From IMG/VR virus record IMGVR_UViG_3300025322_000532, positions 1 through 52,689 of that record: 52,689 nt of DNA; one strand, 5' to 3'. Below are positions 1 through 9,265 of this stretch, piece after piece. A model generated the notes under the pieces. That model ran no database searches and had not been told where the DNA came from. It saw only the letters and a program-made list of their open reading frames with translations. The number at the start of each line of letters is the position of its first letter. Within the stretch, counting starts at the first letter, position 1. The stretch comes from a virus. The position numbers were made by a program, and so were the translations under genes.

Positions 1-1171
1 TACGACGCTTTGACGAGGATCCCGTCTGAGCCATTGTCTCCCAAGCCTCCGCCCCAGACCACGTTCGGACTGGCGCAGACCGCCACGCTGTTGATGTCGT
101 CGTTCGCCGGGATCGAGCCCGCCCGCTCAGGCATGGTCTGGAAGGTCTGGCCGCCGTCGATCGTCCGCAGCATCCGGCCGGCCGGTCCCGCGACCGTCAC
201 GCCGAGGTACCCGACCACCGAATCGAAAAACCGGATGTCGTTCACGGCCGTCGGAGTAATCGGGAGTGTGATCTCAGTCCAGGTCACGCCGGCGTCCGAG
301 GTCCTCCACAGATCGCCGTTGGCATCCCCCACCAGCCACAGCCGGGCATCGTACATCCAGATGGCCGTCAGGTTCACGCCGACCGCCGGGCCAGTCAAGC
401 TCTGCCAGGTCGAGCCCCCGTTGGTGGTGTAGACCACGGCGTTCAGGTCCCCGACCGCCACGATGTTCAGCTTGTCGAGGGCGTGGATCGCTTCGAGATC
501 CTGGATCGTGGCGACTCCCGCGTCCTGCACCGAGACTCCCCCTCGGGGATCATCGGTGAAGTAGATGTAGCCACCGGTGGCCCCCATCCAGGTATGGCTA
601 GGCCCGACGCTCGTGATCGAGAGCGGACCCTTACCGGCTACGAGTCCAGACGTGATCTCCACCCAGTTGTCGGTCCCGTCCAAGATGTCCTCGAAGTCGT
701 TGATATGGATCCCGCCGGCACCCGCGACGACCACCATATCTCCGCCAACGCAGACTGCATCGCCCGGCGTCTCGTTCGAGAACAGGGTTGAGATCGCCAG
801 GCTCGCCCCGGTGGCCCCGCCGTCATCGGAGTAGACCACGCTCGGATTCGTGCCCGGTGTGGCCCCTACCCCGATCTGGAGCGCAAAGACTTTCTGGCAG
901 CCGTCTGAGGGTTCGTCGCAGTCGCCGCACTCGATCGTGTCGCAGGCCAGGACCTTGGTGATCTCCCGGGCGATGACGGTCGAGAGCTGTTCCCCGAAGA
1001 GCAGGGGTTTGACCTCGTACATATCGTCGGCCGAGAACTCGCCGGTCTCGTTCGCCGCCGCCTGCTCGTCCGAGGCCAGGGCACCGAAGTTCTCGCCCGA
1101 GTAGCTGGAATACTTCACGTCGGTGAAGACCAGCACCTTGTCCCAGTTGGCATCGAAGTCCTGCGGGTTAG
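1..1171. repeat. left copy of imperfect terminal direct repeat
   Basis: These bases match the last 1,171 bases of the window position for position (offset 51,518) with no insertion or deletion. By hand I count about 48 substitutions in the first 540 positions, many at third codon positions of the minus-strand tail gene. A replicated terminal repeat would be identical. The divergence suggests the circle was closed across two strain variants, or less likely that two diverged gene copies exist. Confidence 0.9.
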
Positions 1172-1490
1172 CGCACTTACCCAGATGGACCTGGACCCCC
1201 GAAGCGCATCGCTTTCGCCCGATCCGCAGGAGTGAACTGAGATCCGCCCGCGGATACCGGGCGATGATCGAGGCCGTTGGTCGTTCTTTCGCGCCCTGGA
1301 TCGAATCGATCTGATCGAACTCGTTGAACCGGGTCTCCGAGGGAACCTCGACCCGTTCAATATCTCCAAACCCGAAGGTCGGATCCCCAATCCGGGCGAA
1401 CCCGAAAAAGTCCTTCCCGCGTCCGGGTCCGAATCCATCCTCAAACAACCAGACCCGGCTCTCTCCTGCTTTCAGTACATCACCAGCCAT
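1..1490 (-). CDS. major tail tube protein with C-terminal Asp-box domain
   Basis: I infer the tail tube protein because the gene lies between head-tail connectors and the tail chaperone pair. Reading starts at an ATG preceded by GGAGG with 5-nt spacing and stays open for 496 codons. Its stop codon would include one base beyond the left edge; the right-end copy shows TAA there. The N-terminal part (FGFGDIERVEVPSETRFN) looks like a tube domain. The C-terminal two thirds is rich in Gly, Thr and Trp and carries Asp-box motifs (WRTSDAGVTW, LRTIDGGQTF) typical of BNR/YCF48-type beta-propellers, suggesting a surface-exposed, possibly glycan-binding decoration of the tail shaft. The family role is inferred from position and the propeller from motifs. 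Confidence 0.75.
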   Translation of the reverse strand, partial: MAGDVLKAGESRVWLFEDGFGPGRGKDFFGFARIGDPTFGFGDIERVEVPSETRFNEFDQIDSIQGAKERPTASIIARYPRADLSSLLRIGRKRCASGVQVHLGKCANPQDFDANWDKVLVFTDVKYSSYSGENFGALASDEQAAANETGEFSADDMYEVKPLLFGEQLSTVIAREITKVLACDTIECGDCDEPSDGCQKVFALQIGVGATPGTNPSVVYSDDGGATGASLAISTLFSNETPGDAVCVGGDMVVVAGAGGIHINDFEDILDGTDNWVEITSGLVAGKGPLSITSVGPSHTWMGATGGYIYFTDDPRGGVSVQDAGVATIQDLEAIHALDKLNIVAVGDLNAVVYTTNGGSTWQSLTGPAVGVNLTAIWMYDARLWLVGDANGDLWRTSDAGVTWTEITLPITPTAVNDIRFFDSVVGYLGVTVAGPAGRMLRTIDGGQTFQTMPERAGSIPANDDINSVAVCASPNVVWGGGLGDNGSDGILVKAS

Positions 1491-1499
1491 GAGATCCTC

Positions 1500-1829
1500 C
1501 TATCCTCGTCCGTTTTGCTGCTCGAACGGGACTTCCATTTCCGCTTCGGCATAGGCTTGCATCAAGAGATGGACATCGACTTTTAGCGCCGACTGCAGCG
1601 CCCCGAAGATGGCTTGCGGATTCTTGCGGATGTCGCGAGCCCGGTACAGGCCGCGTTCATGGAGCGTGTTATGAAGCCTGGTCGCAAACGGCTCGGGGAG
1701 CTCCAAGAAGTCCACCGCATCGGGCGGCCCGAGCGGAATCCCCATCGGGGCCTCGGTGTCAGTCGCCTCATCGGGAAGGATCACCCGGTACTTGCGGCCC
1801 CGAGCATCGATCCAGTCGGCCTGTTTCAC
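1500..1829 (-). CDS. small head-tail or tail-terminator protein
   Basis: This 109-aa protein starts inside the ATGA overlap with the connector gene upstream and ends ten bases before the tail tube start. Genes in this slot of siphovirus late operons usually encode head closure or tail terminator proteins. I see no diagnostic motif. The C-terminal half (RARDIRKNPQAIFGALQSALKVDVHLLMQAYAEAE, in pieces) is predicted helical. The role is inferred from position only. Confidence 0.6.
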   Translation of the reverse strand: MKQADWIDARGRKYRVILPDEATDTEAPMGIPLGPPDAVDFLELPEPFATRLHNTLHERGLYRARDIRKNPQAIFGALQSALKVDVHLLMQAYAEAEMEVPFEQQNGRG

Positions 1830-3070
1830 TTGCGAATTCTCCGGCCATCGCTCTGAACCTGCCGCCAGGCGTAGACCCCGCCTCGGGAAGGACCGAACGG
1901 ATTCAAGAGATCGGCCTCACTGATTTGATAGCTCACGTCAGATCCGGTGCGGGACAGATCCTCCCGCCAATACTCCACGAACTTCTCGACATTGTTGCAT
2001 GAACACAACTCGCGGTCAAGGAGCGCGGCGGATAGATAGACGATGGCTTTCTCCCAATAGGGGTCAAGCTGCACCCGTGGGCAAGACACCCGCGGATCGG
2101 TCGATTGCCAACCCGCATAGTACCAGACTCGGAGCTGCTCGGGGTCTCGCCCGACCGAGAATTCCGCCACATCGAACTGCTCATCATCGGAATCCCATGT
2201 CGCCGGCCGATAGGTCAGCTCGCCTAATCGTTCGTTGCGGACGGCCAGGCATCCAGTCTGGGTCGAGAAGGAGCACTCGACACAGCCCGATCCGTTGCAG
2301 TTCGAGCAGCCCGACGGCTCGTGCTCCCAGAGCAGATTGGCCTGGCTCTGCGGATCGTTCCAGACCCGATAGACATCGATCGTCGTTTCGTAGGACGCAG
2401 CCAGGTCCCCGTTGATTCTCTGGTCGGGTAGCTCGGCATCTAGGCGTTCCTGGAGCGTAGGCTTGACCAACTGCCAGCGATCGAAAGTGATCGTGGCTAC
2501 TCCGCCCGCAATCGTGACCGTGATCGGCCGGATCTCGTAGGCGAAGCTCCCGGCCTGGCCGGGCAAGAACGCCCGGATTTCGCAGGGGGAGGTTACAGCG
2601 GTCGCCACCGTCGCGACGGCCCGTTCGTCGTAGCCATCCCCATCGACATCCGAGACCGTGACCACAACCAGATCATCAATCAATACCTGCGCCCGCTGCC
2701 CGCCCGAGATCACATAACCCCAATCGGTTTCGATCGACTTGGCGAGGCCCCGGACGTTCACCGAAGCACTTGAGAACAGCTCGGGCCTTGCCGGACGGAC
2801 AGTCTGCCTGCGCTCATCAGCCACCCAATCCGGAAGCAGGAAGTACCCGAGCTCGGACGCGATCTTCATCTCCGCATCCCGGATCGCTTGGGCTAGGTCC
2901 TCGCGGGAGGTGTAGTTTGGATTCTGATAAGCAAATTGAGTCCACGCATCGTTGCAGTTGCTGGCAGGGACGACGGAGGAGAAGAGCTGATTGGCATGTA
3001 ATGGATTCACCCCGAGGATCTGGAAAAAGCGATCCAAACTAAGCCACGTCGGAGTCGTTGCCCTAGCCAT
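1826..3070 (-). CDS. head-tail connector protein with Cys-rich insert
   Basis: The 414-aa product begins with a helical segment (REDLAQAIRDAEMKIASELG) resembling gp6-type head-tail adaptors, and its C-terminal part (DPYWEKAIVYLSAALLDREL) looks similar. The middle is beta-rich and contains a cysteine cluster (CSNCNGSGCVEC) that could bind a metal. It is much longer than the roughly 100-150 aa of classical adaptors, so the middle is probably an inserted domain. It overlaps both neighbours by a few bases, consistent with one operon. Connector role comes from position and terminal helices; the function of the insert is unknown. Confidence 0.6.
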   Translation of the reverse strand: MARATTPTWLSLDRFFQILGVNPLHANQLFSSVVPASNCNDAWTQFAYQNPNYTSREDLAQAIRDAEMKIASELGYFLLPDWVADERRQTVRPARPELFSSASVNVRGLAKSIETDWGYVISGGQRAQVLIDDLVVVTVSDVDGDGYDERAVATVATAVTSPCEIRAFLPGQAGSFAYEIRPITVTIAGGVATITFDRWQLVKPTLQERLDAELPDQRINGDLAASYETTIDVYRVWNDPQSQANLLWEHEPSGCSNCNGSGCVECSFSTQTGCLAVRNERLGELTYRPATWDSDDEQFDVAEFSVGRDPEQLRVWYYAGWQSTDPRVSCPRVQLDPYWEKAIVYLSAALLDRELCSCNNVEKFVEYWREDLSRTGSDVSYQISEADLLNPFGPSRGGVYAWRQVQSDGRRIRK

Positions 3071-3360
3071 CAGAAGGTGCCCCGAGCCTCTTCGCGCATC
3101 GCTTGCTGAGCGGCTGGATGATCCTGTGTCAGTGGCAAAGAACCTGTGCGCCTCGGAAGTTCCTGATCTACAGAATAACCAGGATGGGGTGGTTGCTTCT
3201 TCTTGCGGACATGGGCGATCTCCACTTTCGCCTCGACGTAGAACTCGCCGGGATCAGGCCGGATCTCACCCCGATAAATGATCTCGCCGTGCCAAAGCAC
3301 TCTCAGGCGATCTGCAATGCTCAGGCGGATGTGGGTCTGGAACCATGCTGGTGTGCCCAT
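3070..3360 (-). CDS. hypothetical protein near head-tail connectors
   Basis: About 96 aa. I chose the ATG preceded by GGGAG at 7-nt spacing rather than the TTG two codons upstream. The N-terminal two thirds (RLRVLWHGEIIYRGEIRPDPGEFYVEAKVEI) alternates beta strands and the tail is charged and proline-rich. It ends at the start of the connector gene. I do not recognise the family; a small head-completion protein is possible. Confidence 0.55.
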   Translation of the reverse strand: MGTPAWFQTHIRLSIADRLRVLWHGEIIYRGEIRPDPGEFYVEAKVEIAHVRKKKQPPHPGYSVDQELPRRTGSLPLTQDHPAAQQAMREEARGTF

Positions 3361-3390
3361 TATCAATCTCCCAATATTGGAATGGTAGCC

Positions 3391-3723
3391 CTAGCCATGA
3401 TTATGGCGTTCCACGATGATCGCCAAACTACTCAACCCTAAAACCGCGGAGACGGCCATCGTAGCAGAGGCGGAGAGTCCGAATGCGATGAACCATACCA
3501 GACCGATCCAAGGAGAGAGGCACCAGGTACAAGCCAGTAGTTTTCCCACTTCTCCACGAACGTTATCTGTATCGGGTCGACCGTCGTCGAAATGATCGAT
3601 TCCTGCGGCGGATCGGATTCGTTGGAAGACTGCGAAAGGTCCTCGCTCATACGAAATCAGCGCCGAGACTCTCCATACCGCCAGGCCTCCGACAAGTAGC
3701 TCAGGCAGGTTCGGGACTGGCAC
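3391..3723 (-). CDS. DUF1360 family membrane protein
   Basis: The 110-aa protein has the hallmark of DUF1360 proteins: an N-terminal helix (LLVGGLAVWRVSALISYERGP), then LLACTWCLSPWIGLVWF, in which CxxC-type residues abut a membrane segment, and a second C-terminal hydrophobic helix. The family is known from Bacillus and from phages of Gram-positive hosts, and its function is not established. It overlaps the end of the large glycosyltransferase gene by 23 bases, so it is probably cotranscribed with the sugar cassette. Confidence 0.75.
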   Translation of the reverse strand: MPVPNLPELLVGGLAVWRVSALISYERGPFAVFQRIRSAAGIDHFDDGRPDTDNVRGEVGKLLACTWCLSPWIGLVWFIAFGLSASATMAVSAVLGLSSLAIIVERHNHG

Positions 3724-6661
3724 GTTCCGTCAGCCTGTCCTCAAGGATCCGGATGGCTCCCACCCGCTTCTTCCCGGCCCGCTCTTCCTGCAGCCATTGT
3801 AGTAAGGTCGAGTCCTCCGCGTCAACCGCCGCGCTTGAAATCTGAGCGATGGTCATGTCGTCGGTCTTGCGCGGATCGGGGCCGGGCATCTCCGGGAAAT
3901 CGGGCATCGCCGGCGGGCCGGTGACTTCAACCGGGACCCGGATGCGCTGGCGCTCGGGAGCCTTCTGGACAGTCAGGAAGTCGGGCTTGCCTTTCCGGCT
4001 CCGGCCCAAGAGAACCTCGGCATCGCTGGAGATCACGTACTTCGGCTCGTTGCGGTGGAAGACGTAGACGGTGTTCGTGATCGGGCCCCGGATCGTGACT
4101 TTCCCGTCTCCTGGCCCTTGGTAAGCCAGTAGCGTCATCGGGCCTTCGAGCGCGGCCTGCATCCTGGCACCGAGCGCCGGATTGGAACTCGGATTGATGC
4201 TGGCCTTCGCTTTCCCTGGACAACCTCCGCAGGGCATGGTCTTTCTCCTCTCGTAGTAATCGGCCCAGTTGCGCCGGATCATCTTGAGTATAGCGTCTTT
4301 CTTGCCGAAGCTGTCCTCCCGGATGGTCCCGGTCCGGAACCGGTAGATGAATCCGGGGATGGGCACCCGGTAGCTGCAGACCCCCGCGGCCTGGAGGGCA
4401 ATCAGGTAATCCCAGTCCTCCCACCCCGGCATCGTCTCGTTGTAGCCTTCGACTTCCTCATGTGCCCACTTTGGAATCAGACAGGTCATGGCGTGCCGCA
4501 TCTTGATCAACACGTCCCCGCAGCGGAACTCGTCGGACTCGACCATCTGCATCGGCTCGCGTGGATCCGGTTCTGCTTTCAGCCAGTCGGTGTAGATCAG
4601 GCCGCCGCCGGTCCCGATGTGATAGGCGTACATCTCTTCCAATGCATTCGAGAGCAGCATGTCATCCGCATCGAGCAGAAAGATCGCCTCCGAAACCGCG
4701 TGGCGGGCCGCGAGATTGCGGGCCTGGGACGGCCGCATGAGCTGTCCAGGATCAATCACTTTCGCCCACGGACAGCCGGCGACCGGGGAATCGAATTGGT
4801 CTGCGCTCGGCCAAGCCTTGCCCGTCGCGTTGACAACAATCGCTTCCCAGTCCTGAAAGGTCTGGGCCAAGACCGAATCGAGCGCGTCGATGACGTACTT
4901 CTCGTGCCCCGGCCCGACGGGGATCAGGACCGAGACTCTGGGACTCACTCGATCCGGAACCGGCCAGAAGCGCACCCCCGGAGGTGGGTCTCCCTGGGCC
5001 GACCACGGCACCATGTCCTCGTTCGGATGCCCGATGCTGGTCCGCATGAGCGCCGCCCCGTCCTTGCCGTTGTCGGCTCCCAACCGCCAGGGAAACTCCA
5101 GCGTCCAATCCCCGTCGCCGGGTTCTCCCTGCGACTTGGAATCCGACCGCCAGCGGTAGACCAAGGTCGCGGCTTCGGTGACTTTCTGGATCTTGAACCC
5201 GAAGCTGGAGGCGAGGATCCACAACGGCGCATCCTCGGCTCGCCAATGGCGAGTTCTGTAGCCTCCAGTCCGCTCCATGACCTCCCGCCTCATCAGCGCG
5301 GAGTAGGGGAGCTGGTTGAGGTGCGCCATCTGGGCCCGCCAGTTGTACTGCGCGAACGGCCAGGAGTTCCGTTGACGGTTTGTTCCGTCCTCGCTCACCG
5401 TGTCCAGATGCCCATAGGCCACATGGATCGATGGGTCTTGATCCAGCACGCCCGCGAGGGTTCGTAGCGCGTGTTCGGCCAGCATATCATCGGCATCCAG
5501 AAACAGAATGTACCGGCCCTTGGCGTGGGTGAACCCGAAGTTGCGAGCGCCAGGGAGCTTCAGATTTTCGGGCGTTCGGAGGTAACGGAAGCGGGGATCC
5601 TGCTGAGACCGAACAATGGAGACCGGATCGTCCGCGCTCGCATCGTCAATGACGAGGCATTCCCAGTCCTGGAAATCCTGCGCCGCCACAGAAGCCAGGC
5701 AGTCGCCAAGATACCGAGCGAGATTGTGAGTCGTGACCACCACCGAGACCTTGACTGCTTGGGCATCCCACCAAAGCCGCGCCCGTTTGAAGAGATCCGC
5801 ATATTGCTCAATCCTCCGTTCCCAGCCCCAGCGGGTCACGACATCGTGGCGGGCATTGGCTCCTAAGACATCCCGGTTCTCCAACGCCCACTGCAGGCCC
5901 TCGGCTAGGGCCTCGTAGTCTCCAGGCTCGGCCAGAAATCCGGTCTCAGTATGCTTGACGATTTCGGCCTGCCCGCCCCAGTTCCAGCCCACGACCGGGA
6001 CTCCGCAGCTCATCGCTTCAAGCGTCCCGATTCCGAAGGTCTCACGCGCGGTCGCGAGATAGACCCCGGAATTTCGCACGATTTCCCGCATGTCCCCGAC
6101 CGGCATGACCCCGAGGATCTGGATATTGGACGGCGCGGGACCCGGCGCAATCGTGGACTGAAACGCCACATTCGGGACTCGCTTCGCGACCTCGATCAGG
6201 TCATAGGGATCGCTGACCGGATCGGCGCGGGCTTTGTTCCAGAGCACCGTCGGCCGCCAGTTGCCGGAAGGAGTCCATTCGTCCGAATCGACTCCGTGGT
6301 ACACGACCTCGGGATAGACCAGCATGCCTCGGCGCAGGGCCCGGGCGACCCATTCGCTCGGCGCGGTATGGAATTGGGCGCGGGCCATCGCCCGGACGAC
6401 TTCCCGATTGGCCTCATGTGCCCAATTCGGCCAGTCATAGCGACTCCAATAGCAGCCATGATTCGCGTTCACGATCGGGCGGTCCGGCGGCATATCCACG
6501 ACCATCGTCCCATGCGTGCAGACGACATCGGCCTCCCGCCAGCCCGTGACCGGTTCGATCCCGAACTGCGGGAGGTACTTCCACATGGCCTCAGAGACCC
6601 GGCGGATGCCGCCGTCGCCGTGATCCGGCTTGGCCCACGTAGGGATTATTGCGACCTTCAC
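3701..6661 (-). CDS. three-domain glycosyltransferase (GT4-GT2-GT2) with virion-like C-terminus
   Basis: The 986-aa protein joins three catalytic modules. Residues about 1-295 are a GT-B, GT4-like domain with the donor-site signature ETFGIGTLEAMSCGVPVVGW. Residues about 304-510 are a GT-A, GT2 domain (VSVVVTTHN, VIDDAS, LFLDADDML). Residues about 575-800 are a second GT2 domain (VSVLIPVGPGHE, FLLDADDML). From residue 809 the sequence changes character: MPCGGCPGKAKASINPSS, then a beta-rich stretch (RGPITNTVYVFHRNEPKYV) resembling small phage structural proteins. It may build a short glycan on a virion protein or host surface polymer. The 6658-6661 overlap couples it to the epimerase. Confidence 0.85.
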   Translation of the reverse strand: MKVAIIPTWAKPDHGDGGIRRVSEAMWKYLPQFGIEPVTGWREADVVCTHGTMVVDMPPDRPIVNANHGCYWSRYDWPNWAHEANREVVRAMARAQFHTAPSEWVARALRRGMLVYPEVVYHGVDSDEWTPSGNWRPTVLWNKARADPVSDPYDLIEVAKRVPNVAFQSTIAPGPAPSNIQILGVMPVGDMREIVRNSGVYLATARETFGIGTLEAMSCGVPVVGWNWGGQAEIVKHTETGFLAEPGDYEALAEGLQWALENRDVLGANARHDVVTRWGWERRIEQYADLFKRARLWWDAQAVKVSVVVTTHNLARYLGDCLASVAAQDFQDWECLVIDDASADDPVSIVRSQQDPRFRYLRTPENLKLPGARNFGFTHAKGRYILFLDADDMLAEHALRTLAGVLDQDPSIHVAYGHLDTVSEDGTNRQRNSWPFAQYNWRAQMAHLNQLPYSALMRREVMERTGGYRTRHWRAEDAPLWILASSFGFKIQKVTEAATLVYRWRSDSKSQGEPGDGDWTLEFPWRLGADNGKDGAALMRTSIGHPNEDMVPWSAQGDPPPGVRFWPVPDRVSPRVSVLIPVGPGHEKYVIDALDSVLAQTFQDWEAIVVNATGKAWPSADQFDSPVAGCPWAKVIDPGQLMRPSQARNLAARHAVSEAIFLLDADDMLLSNALEEMYAYHIGTGGGLIYTDWLKAEPDPREPMQMVESDEFRCGDVLIKMRHAMTCLIPKWAHEEVEGYNETMPGWEDWDYLIALQAAGVCSYRVPIPGFIYRFRTGTIREDSFGKKDAILKMIRRNWADYYERRKTMPCGGCPGKAKASINPSSNPALGARMQAALEGPMTLLAYQGPGDGKVTIRGPITNTVYVFHRNEPKYVISSDAEVLLGRSRKGKPDFLTVQKAPERQRIRVPVEVTGPPAMPDFPEMPGPDPRKTDDMTIAQISSAAVDAEDSTLLQWLQEERAGKKRVGAIRILEDRLTERASPEPA

Positions 6662-7587
6662 GCGGTTTCAGGCTGTTCGGCCCGCTCAAGTTTCCAGGCT
6701 TGGATAGTCTGTTTGAGGCCCTCTGTCAATGAGATAGTAGGCTCCCAATCCAGCCTGACTCGGGCTGCCCCAATCAGCATCACCACGGATCGCAGCTCGC
6801 CCGGCTTGGCGGGAGCATAGGTGATGACTTTGGATGATCCGGTAATCACGAGTAATTGCTGAACGATCTCGTTCACGCTGGTCCCGCGACCGGTAGCGAC
6901 GTTAAAGCTACCGATTTCCTCTGACTCTATGGCCTTCAGATTCGCCTCCGCCACGTCCTTGACGTAGACCCAATCCCGGACCTGTTCGCCGTCCCCGTTG
7001 ATCTGGAACGGTTCGCTATCCAGCATGTGCGCCAAGGCTCGAGCGATCAGGATGTTCTCGCCCAAAGGCTTCTGGCCGGGGCCGTAGACGTTGCCATACC
7101 GGAGAGCGGCCCATGAAAGACCCGAGCACGCGCAGTACATCTCGGCCGCGGCCTTGGAGACTCCGTAGGGGACCTGCGGAGAAACTGAATCGGTCTCTAG
7201 GTAGAATCCATCCTCTTTCGGGCCGTAGACCGCCGAGGTCGAGGCCATGACGATCCGCTTGCAGCCGGATCGCTGGGCCGCCTGCAAAACCGAGAGAGTC
7301 CCGAAGATATTGTGATGGGCATCATAGAAAGGCGTTTCGATGCTCTGCTGCAGGCTGGCGTTCGCCGCCAGATGGAGCACCGCGTCGGGCCGGAACCGCT
7401 TGAACGCGGTCTCCATCCCGGCATAATCCGTGATGTCCCAAGCCATCGGCTTGTAGGCCCCAAAAGGATCGCCGGTGTAGGCGGGCAGATTCCGATCGAT
7501 GCCGAGAACCCGGTGTTTGGCTTCGATCAGCCGGCGGACGGAATGGCGGCCGATGAACCCGGCCGAGCCGGTGACGACGACCCTCAT
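6658..7587 (-). CDS. NAD-dependent sugar epimerase/dehydratase (extended SDR)
   Basis: This 309-aa extended short-chain dehydrogenase has the Rossmann motif TGSAGFIGRH at the N-terminus and the catalytic pair in PYGVSKAAAE (YxxxK). Its closest general type is UDP-glucose 4-epimerase or a nucleotide-sugar dehydratase/epimerase; the substrate cannot be read from sequence. I chose the ATG that overlaps the upstream gene's TGA, because the 42 residues obtained by starting further upstream are a shadow of that gene and the fold begins at RVVVTG. It lies between two glycosyltransferases, indicating supply of an activated sugar. Confidence 0.88.
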   Translation of the reverse strand: MRVVVTGSAGFIGRHSVRRLIEAKHRVLGIDRNLPAYTGDPFGAYKPMAWDITDYAGMETAFKRFRPDAVLHLAANASLQQSIETPFYDAHHNIFGTLSVLQAAQRSGCKRIVMASTSAVYGPKEDGFYLETDSVSPQVPYGVSKAAAEMYCACSGLSWAALRYGNVYGPGQKPLGENILIARALAHMLDSEPFQINGDGEQVRDWVYVKDVAEANLKAIESEEIGSFNVATGRGTSVNEIVQQLLVITGSSKVITYAPAKPGELRSVVMLIGAARVRLDWEPTISLTEGLKQTIQAWKLERAEQPETA

Positions 7588-8270
7588 GGTGTCACTTTGT
7601 AGCTCGGTTCCTGGCCGATGTGCCCGAACACGCTCCACCCGCCGTTCGGGAGGTTGACCGGCCACCAGATCTCGGGGCCGTCTCTCTTTTCCCGCATCTT
7701 CGCGTCGTGCCAAATCTCGCAGTCGCCGGGGTTTTTGCCCGAAGGATAGCCCTCGTAGGCTTCGAAGTAGCGGCGGTGGCGGATGCTTGGATTTCCTGAA
7801 TAAGCGTACTGCGTGGACTTCTGGATCCGCAAGTAATGCACGCCGTCATGCCCGACCGAATGCAGATCCAAGCCCACGGCGAGATACCCGAGCCTCACCA
7901 TACCGACCTCGGGCTTGTCGAGCAGGAGCTTGACGTAGCGCGTGACATCTAGGTCCTGTGTCAATTCCCAGTCGTCCTCCAGCCAAAGGATCAGATCGCA
8001 ATGCTCCAAGGCTTGCTGAACCGCCCGATTCCAGGACGGGCCGGGACCTAGCTTCTCAGAGTGCGATCCGAAGACTGTCGCTTCCTTCTGCTCCAAAGCC
8101 GCGAGCACGCTGAAAAAGTGCGGTGGATCGGAACCATCGTCGGCGACGTACCAAGCCAGGTTCGGATACTTCAGCCGTTCGCAGACTGAATTCACCGTCC
8201 GCACCGCGTAATCGGTGCGCTGGTAGGTCAGGAGGCAGGCCGCCATCCGAGGCCAGTCGTTGTCAGGCAT
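7584..8270 (-). CDS. GT-A type glycosyltransferase
   Basis: The 228-aa protein begins AACLLTYQRTDYAVRTVNSV and has an acidic metal-binding motif LILWLEDDWEL, both typical of GT-A/GT2-like glycosyltransferases. A C-terminal VFGHIGQEPSYKV is like the end of small phage glycosyltransferases. It overlaps the sugar kinase (TGATG) and the epimerase (ATGA), so the three are translationally coupled. Acceptor and donor are unknown. Confidence 0.8.
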   Translation of the reverse strand: MPDNDWPRMAACLLTYQRTDYAVRTVNSVCERLKYPNLAWYVADDGSDPPHFFSVLAALEQKEATVFGSHSEKLGPGPSWNRAVQQALEHCDLILWLEDDWELTQDLDVTRYVKLLLDKPEVGMVRLGYLAVGLDLHSVGHDGVHYLRIQKSTQYAYSGNPSIRHRRYFEAYEGYPSGKNPGDCEIWHDAKMREKRDGPEIWWPVNLPNGGWSVFGHIGQEPSYKVTP

Positions 8271-9265
8271 CAGAAATCCGGTTCATCCCGATAGACCACC
8301 TCGCTGCCCGGCACCCCATACTTCACATGGATCCGCCGCAACTTGGTCGCGTGATCGACGGCCTCCAGCCGGTCTTCTGGCACGCAGAACACGAAGAACC
8401 CGCCCGCCCCGGCGCCGCAGAGCTTCCCGCCTGTAGCCCCGGCCTGCAAGGCCCGATTGTAGACGAGATCGAGGTCCGGAGTAGACACCTGATCCGACAA
8501 CCGCTTCTTGCGCTGCCAGGATTCGTCCAGGACGTAGCCCATGTCCTTGACCCGTCCGTCGATCAGCATTTCCCGGGCTTGGCTGGCGAGGCCGGCGATC
8601 GCCCGGGTCTCGGCCGCGGTCCTGTCGTTCTTGCGGATCCTCTCGGACGCGTTCCTGAGCACGTTCTGGGCCTGGCGATGAATCCCCGTGTAGTAAAGCG
8701 GGAACCAGCGGCTCATCTGATCCAGCGTTGAGGTCGGCAGGTTAAGATTCTCAATCCCGACCGGTCCATTCGGATCGAAACTCATGTAATTCACGCCCCC
8801 GAACGCCGCCGCGAACTGATCCTGTTTTCCGCCATCTTGTTTAAGGCGGGCGAGTTCGATTTCGACGGCGTGATTCGCGAGCCAGGTCGGAGACGGCCGG
8901 GCTCCGAGATAAGACCCCAGCGCATGGAGGACCGCGACCGCGGTGCTGCTGCTCGATCCGAGACCCGAACCCTTCCCAGGGATCTGGCCTACGCTCGTGA
9001 TCTCCAGCCCCATCCCGGCGCCGGTCAGCTGAATCGCTTCCCGGACCAGATCGTGACTCAGGTAATCCAGCCGATCCACGTCCTCGGTGACGCTGTAGCT
9101 CAACCGGACCCGGTTCGGATGCCAATGGCGGCTCAGGGTGACGTAGACATAGGCCCCGATCGCCGCATTGACGACCGCCCCGCTCTCGCCCCGCTCCAGC
9201 CAGGCCACGAGATCCGAACCCCCGCCGGCGAAGCTGACCCGCAGCGGAGTCCGGACGACGATCAT
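8270..9265 (-). CDS. hddA-like: GHMP sugar kinase, HddA-like (heptose 7-phosphate kinase)
   Basis: The 331-aa protein shows all three GHMP kinase motifs: VVRTPLRVSFAGGGSDL, GKGSGLGSSSSTAVA (ATP loop) and GAGAGGFFVF. The GGGSDL start and QDQFAAAFGGVNYM segment are characteristic of D-glycero-D-manno-heptose 7-phosphate kinases (HddA) and related sugar-1-kinases. I chose the ATG overlapping the upstream TGA because the fold begins there. With the GmhA-like isomerase elsewhere on this strand it would give two steps of the GDP-heptose route. The phosphatase GmhB and nucleotidyltransferase HddC are absent and would have to come from the host. Confidence 0.85.
   Translation of the reverse strand: MIVVRTPLRVSFAGGGSDLVAWLERGESGAVVNAAIGAYVYVTLSRHWHPNRVRLSYSVTEDVDRLDYLSHDLVREAIQLTGAGMGLEITSVGQIPGKGSGLGSSSSTAVAVLHALGSYLGARPSPTWLANHAVEIELARLKQDGGKQDQFAAAFGGVNYMSFDPNGPVGIENLNLPTSTLDQMSRWFPLYYTGIHRQAQNVLRNASERIRKNDRTAAETRAIAGLASQAREMLIDGRVKDMGYVLDESWQRKKRLSDQVSTPDLDLVYNRALQAGATGGKLCGAGAGGFFVFCVPEDRLEAVDHATKLRRIHVKYGVPGSEVVYRDEPDF

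Noticed and set aside
4460-5467. 335-codon open frame on the plus strand
   Set aside because: It is antisense to the glycosyltransferase, with codon pattern and composition of a shadow frame in GC-rich DNA.
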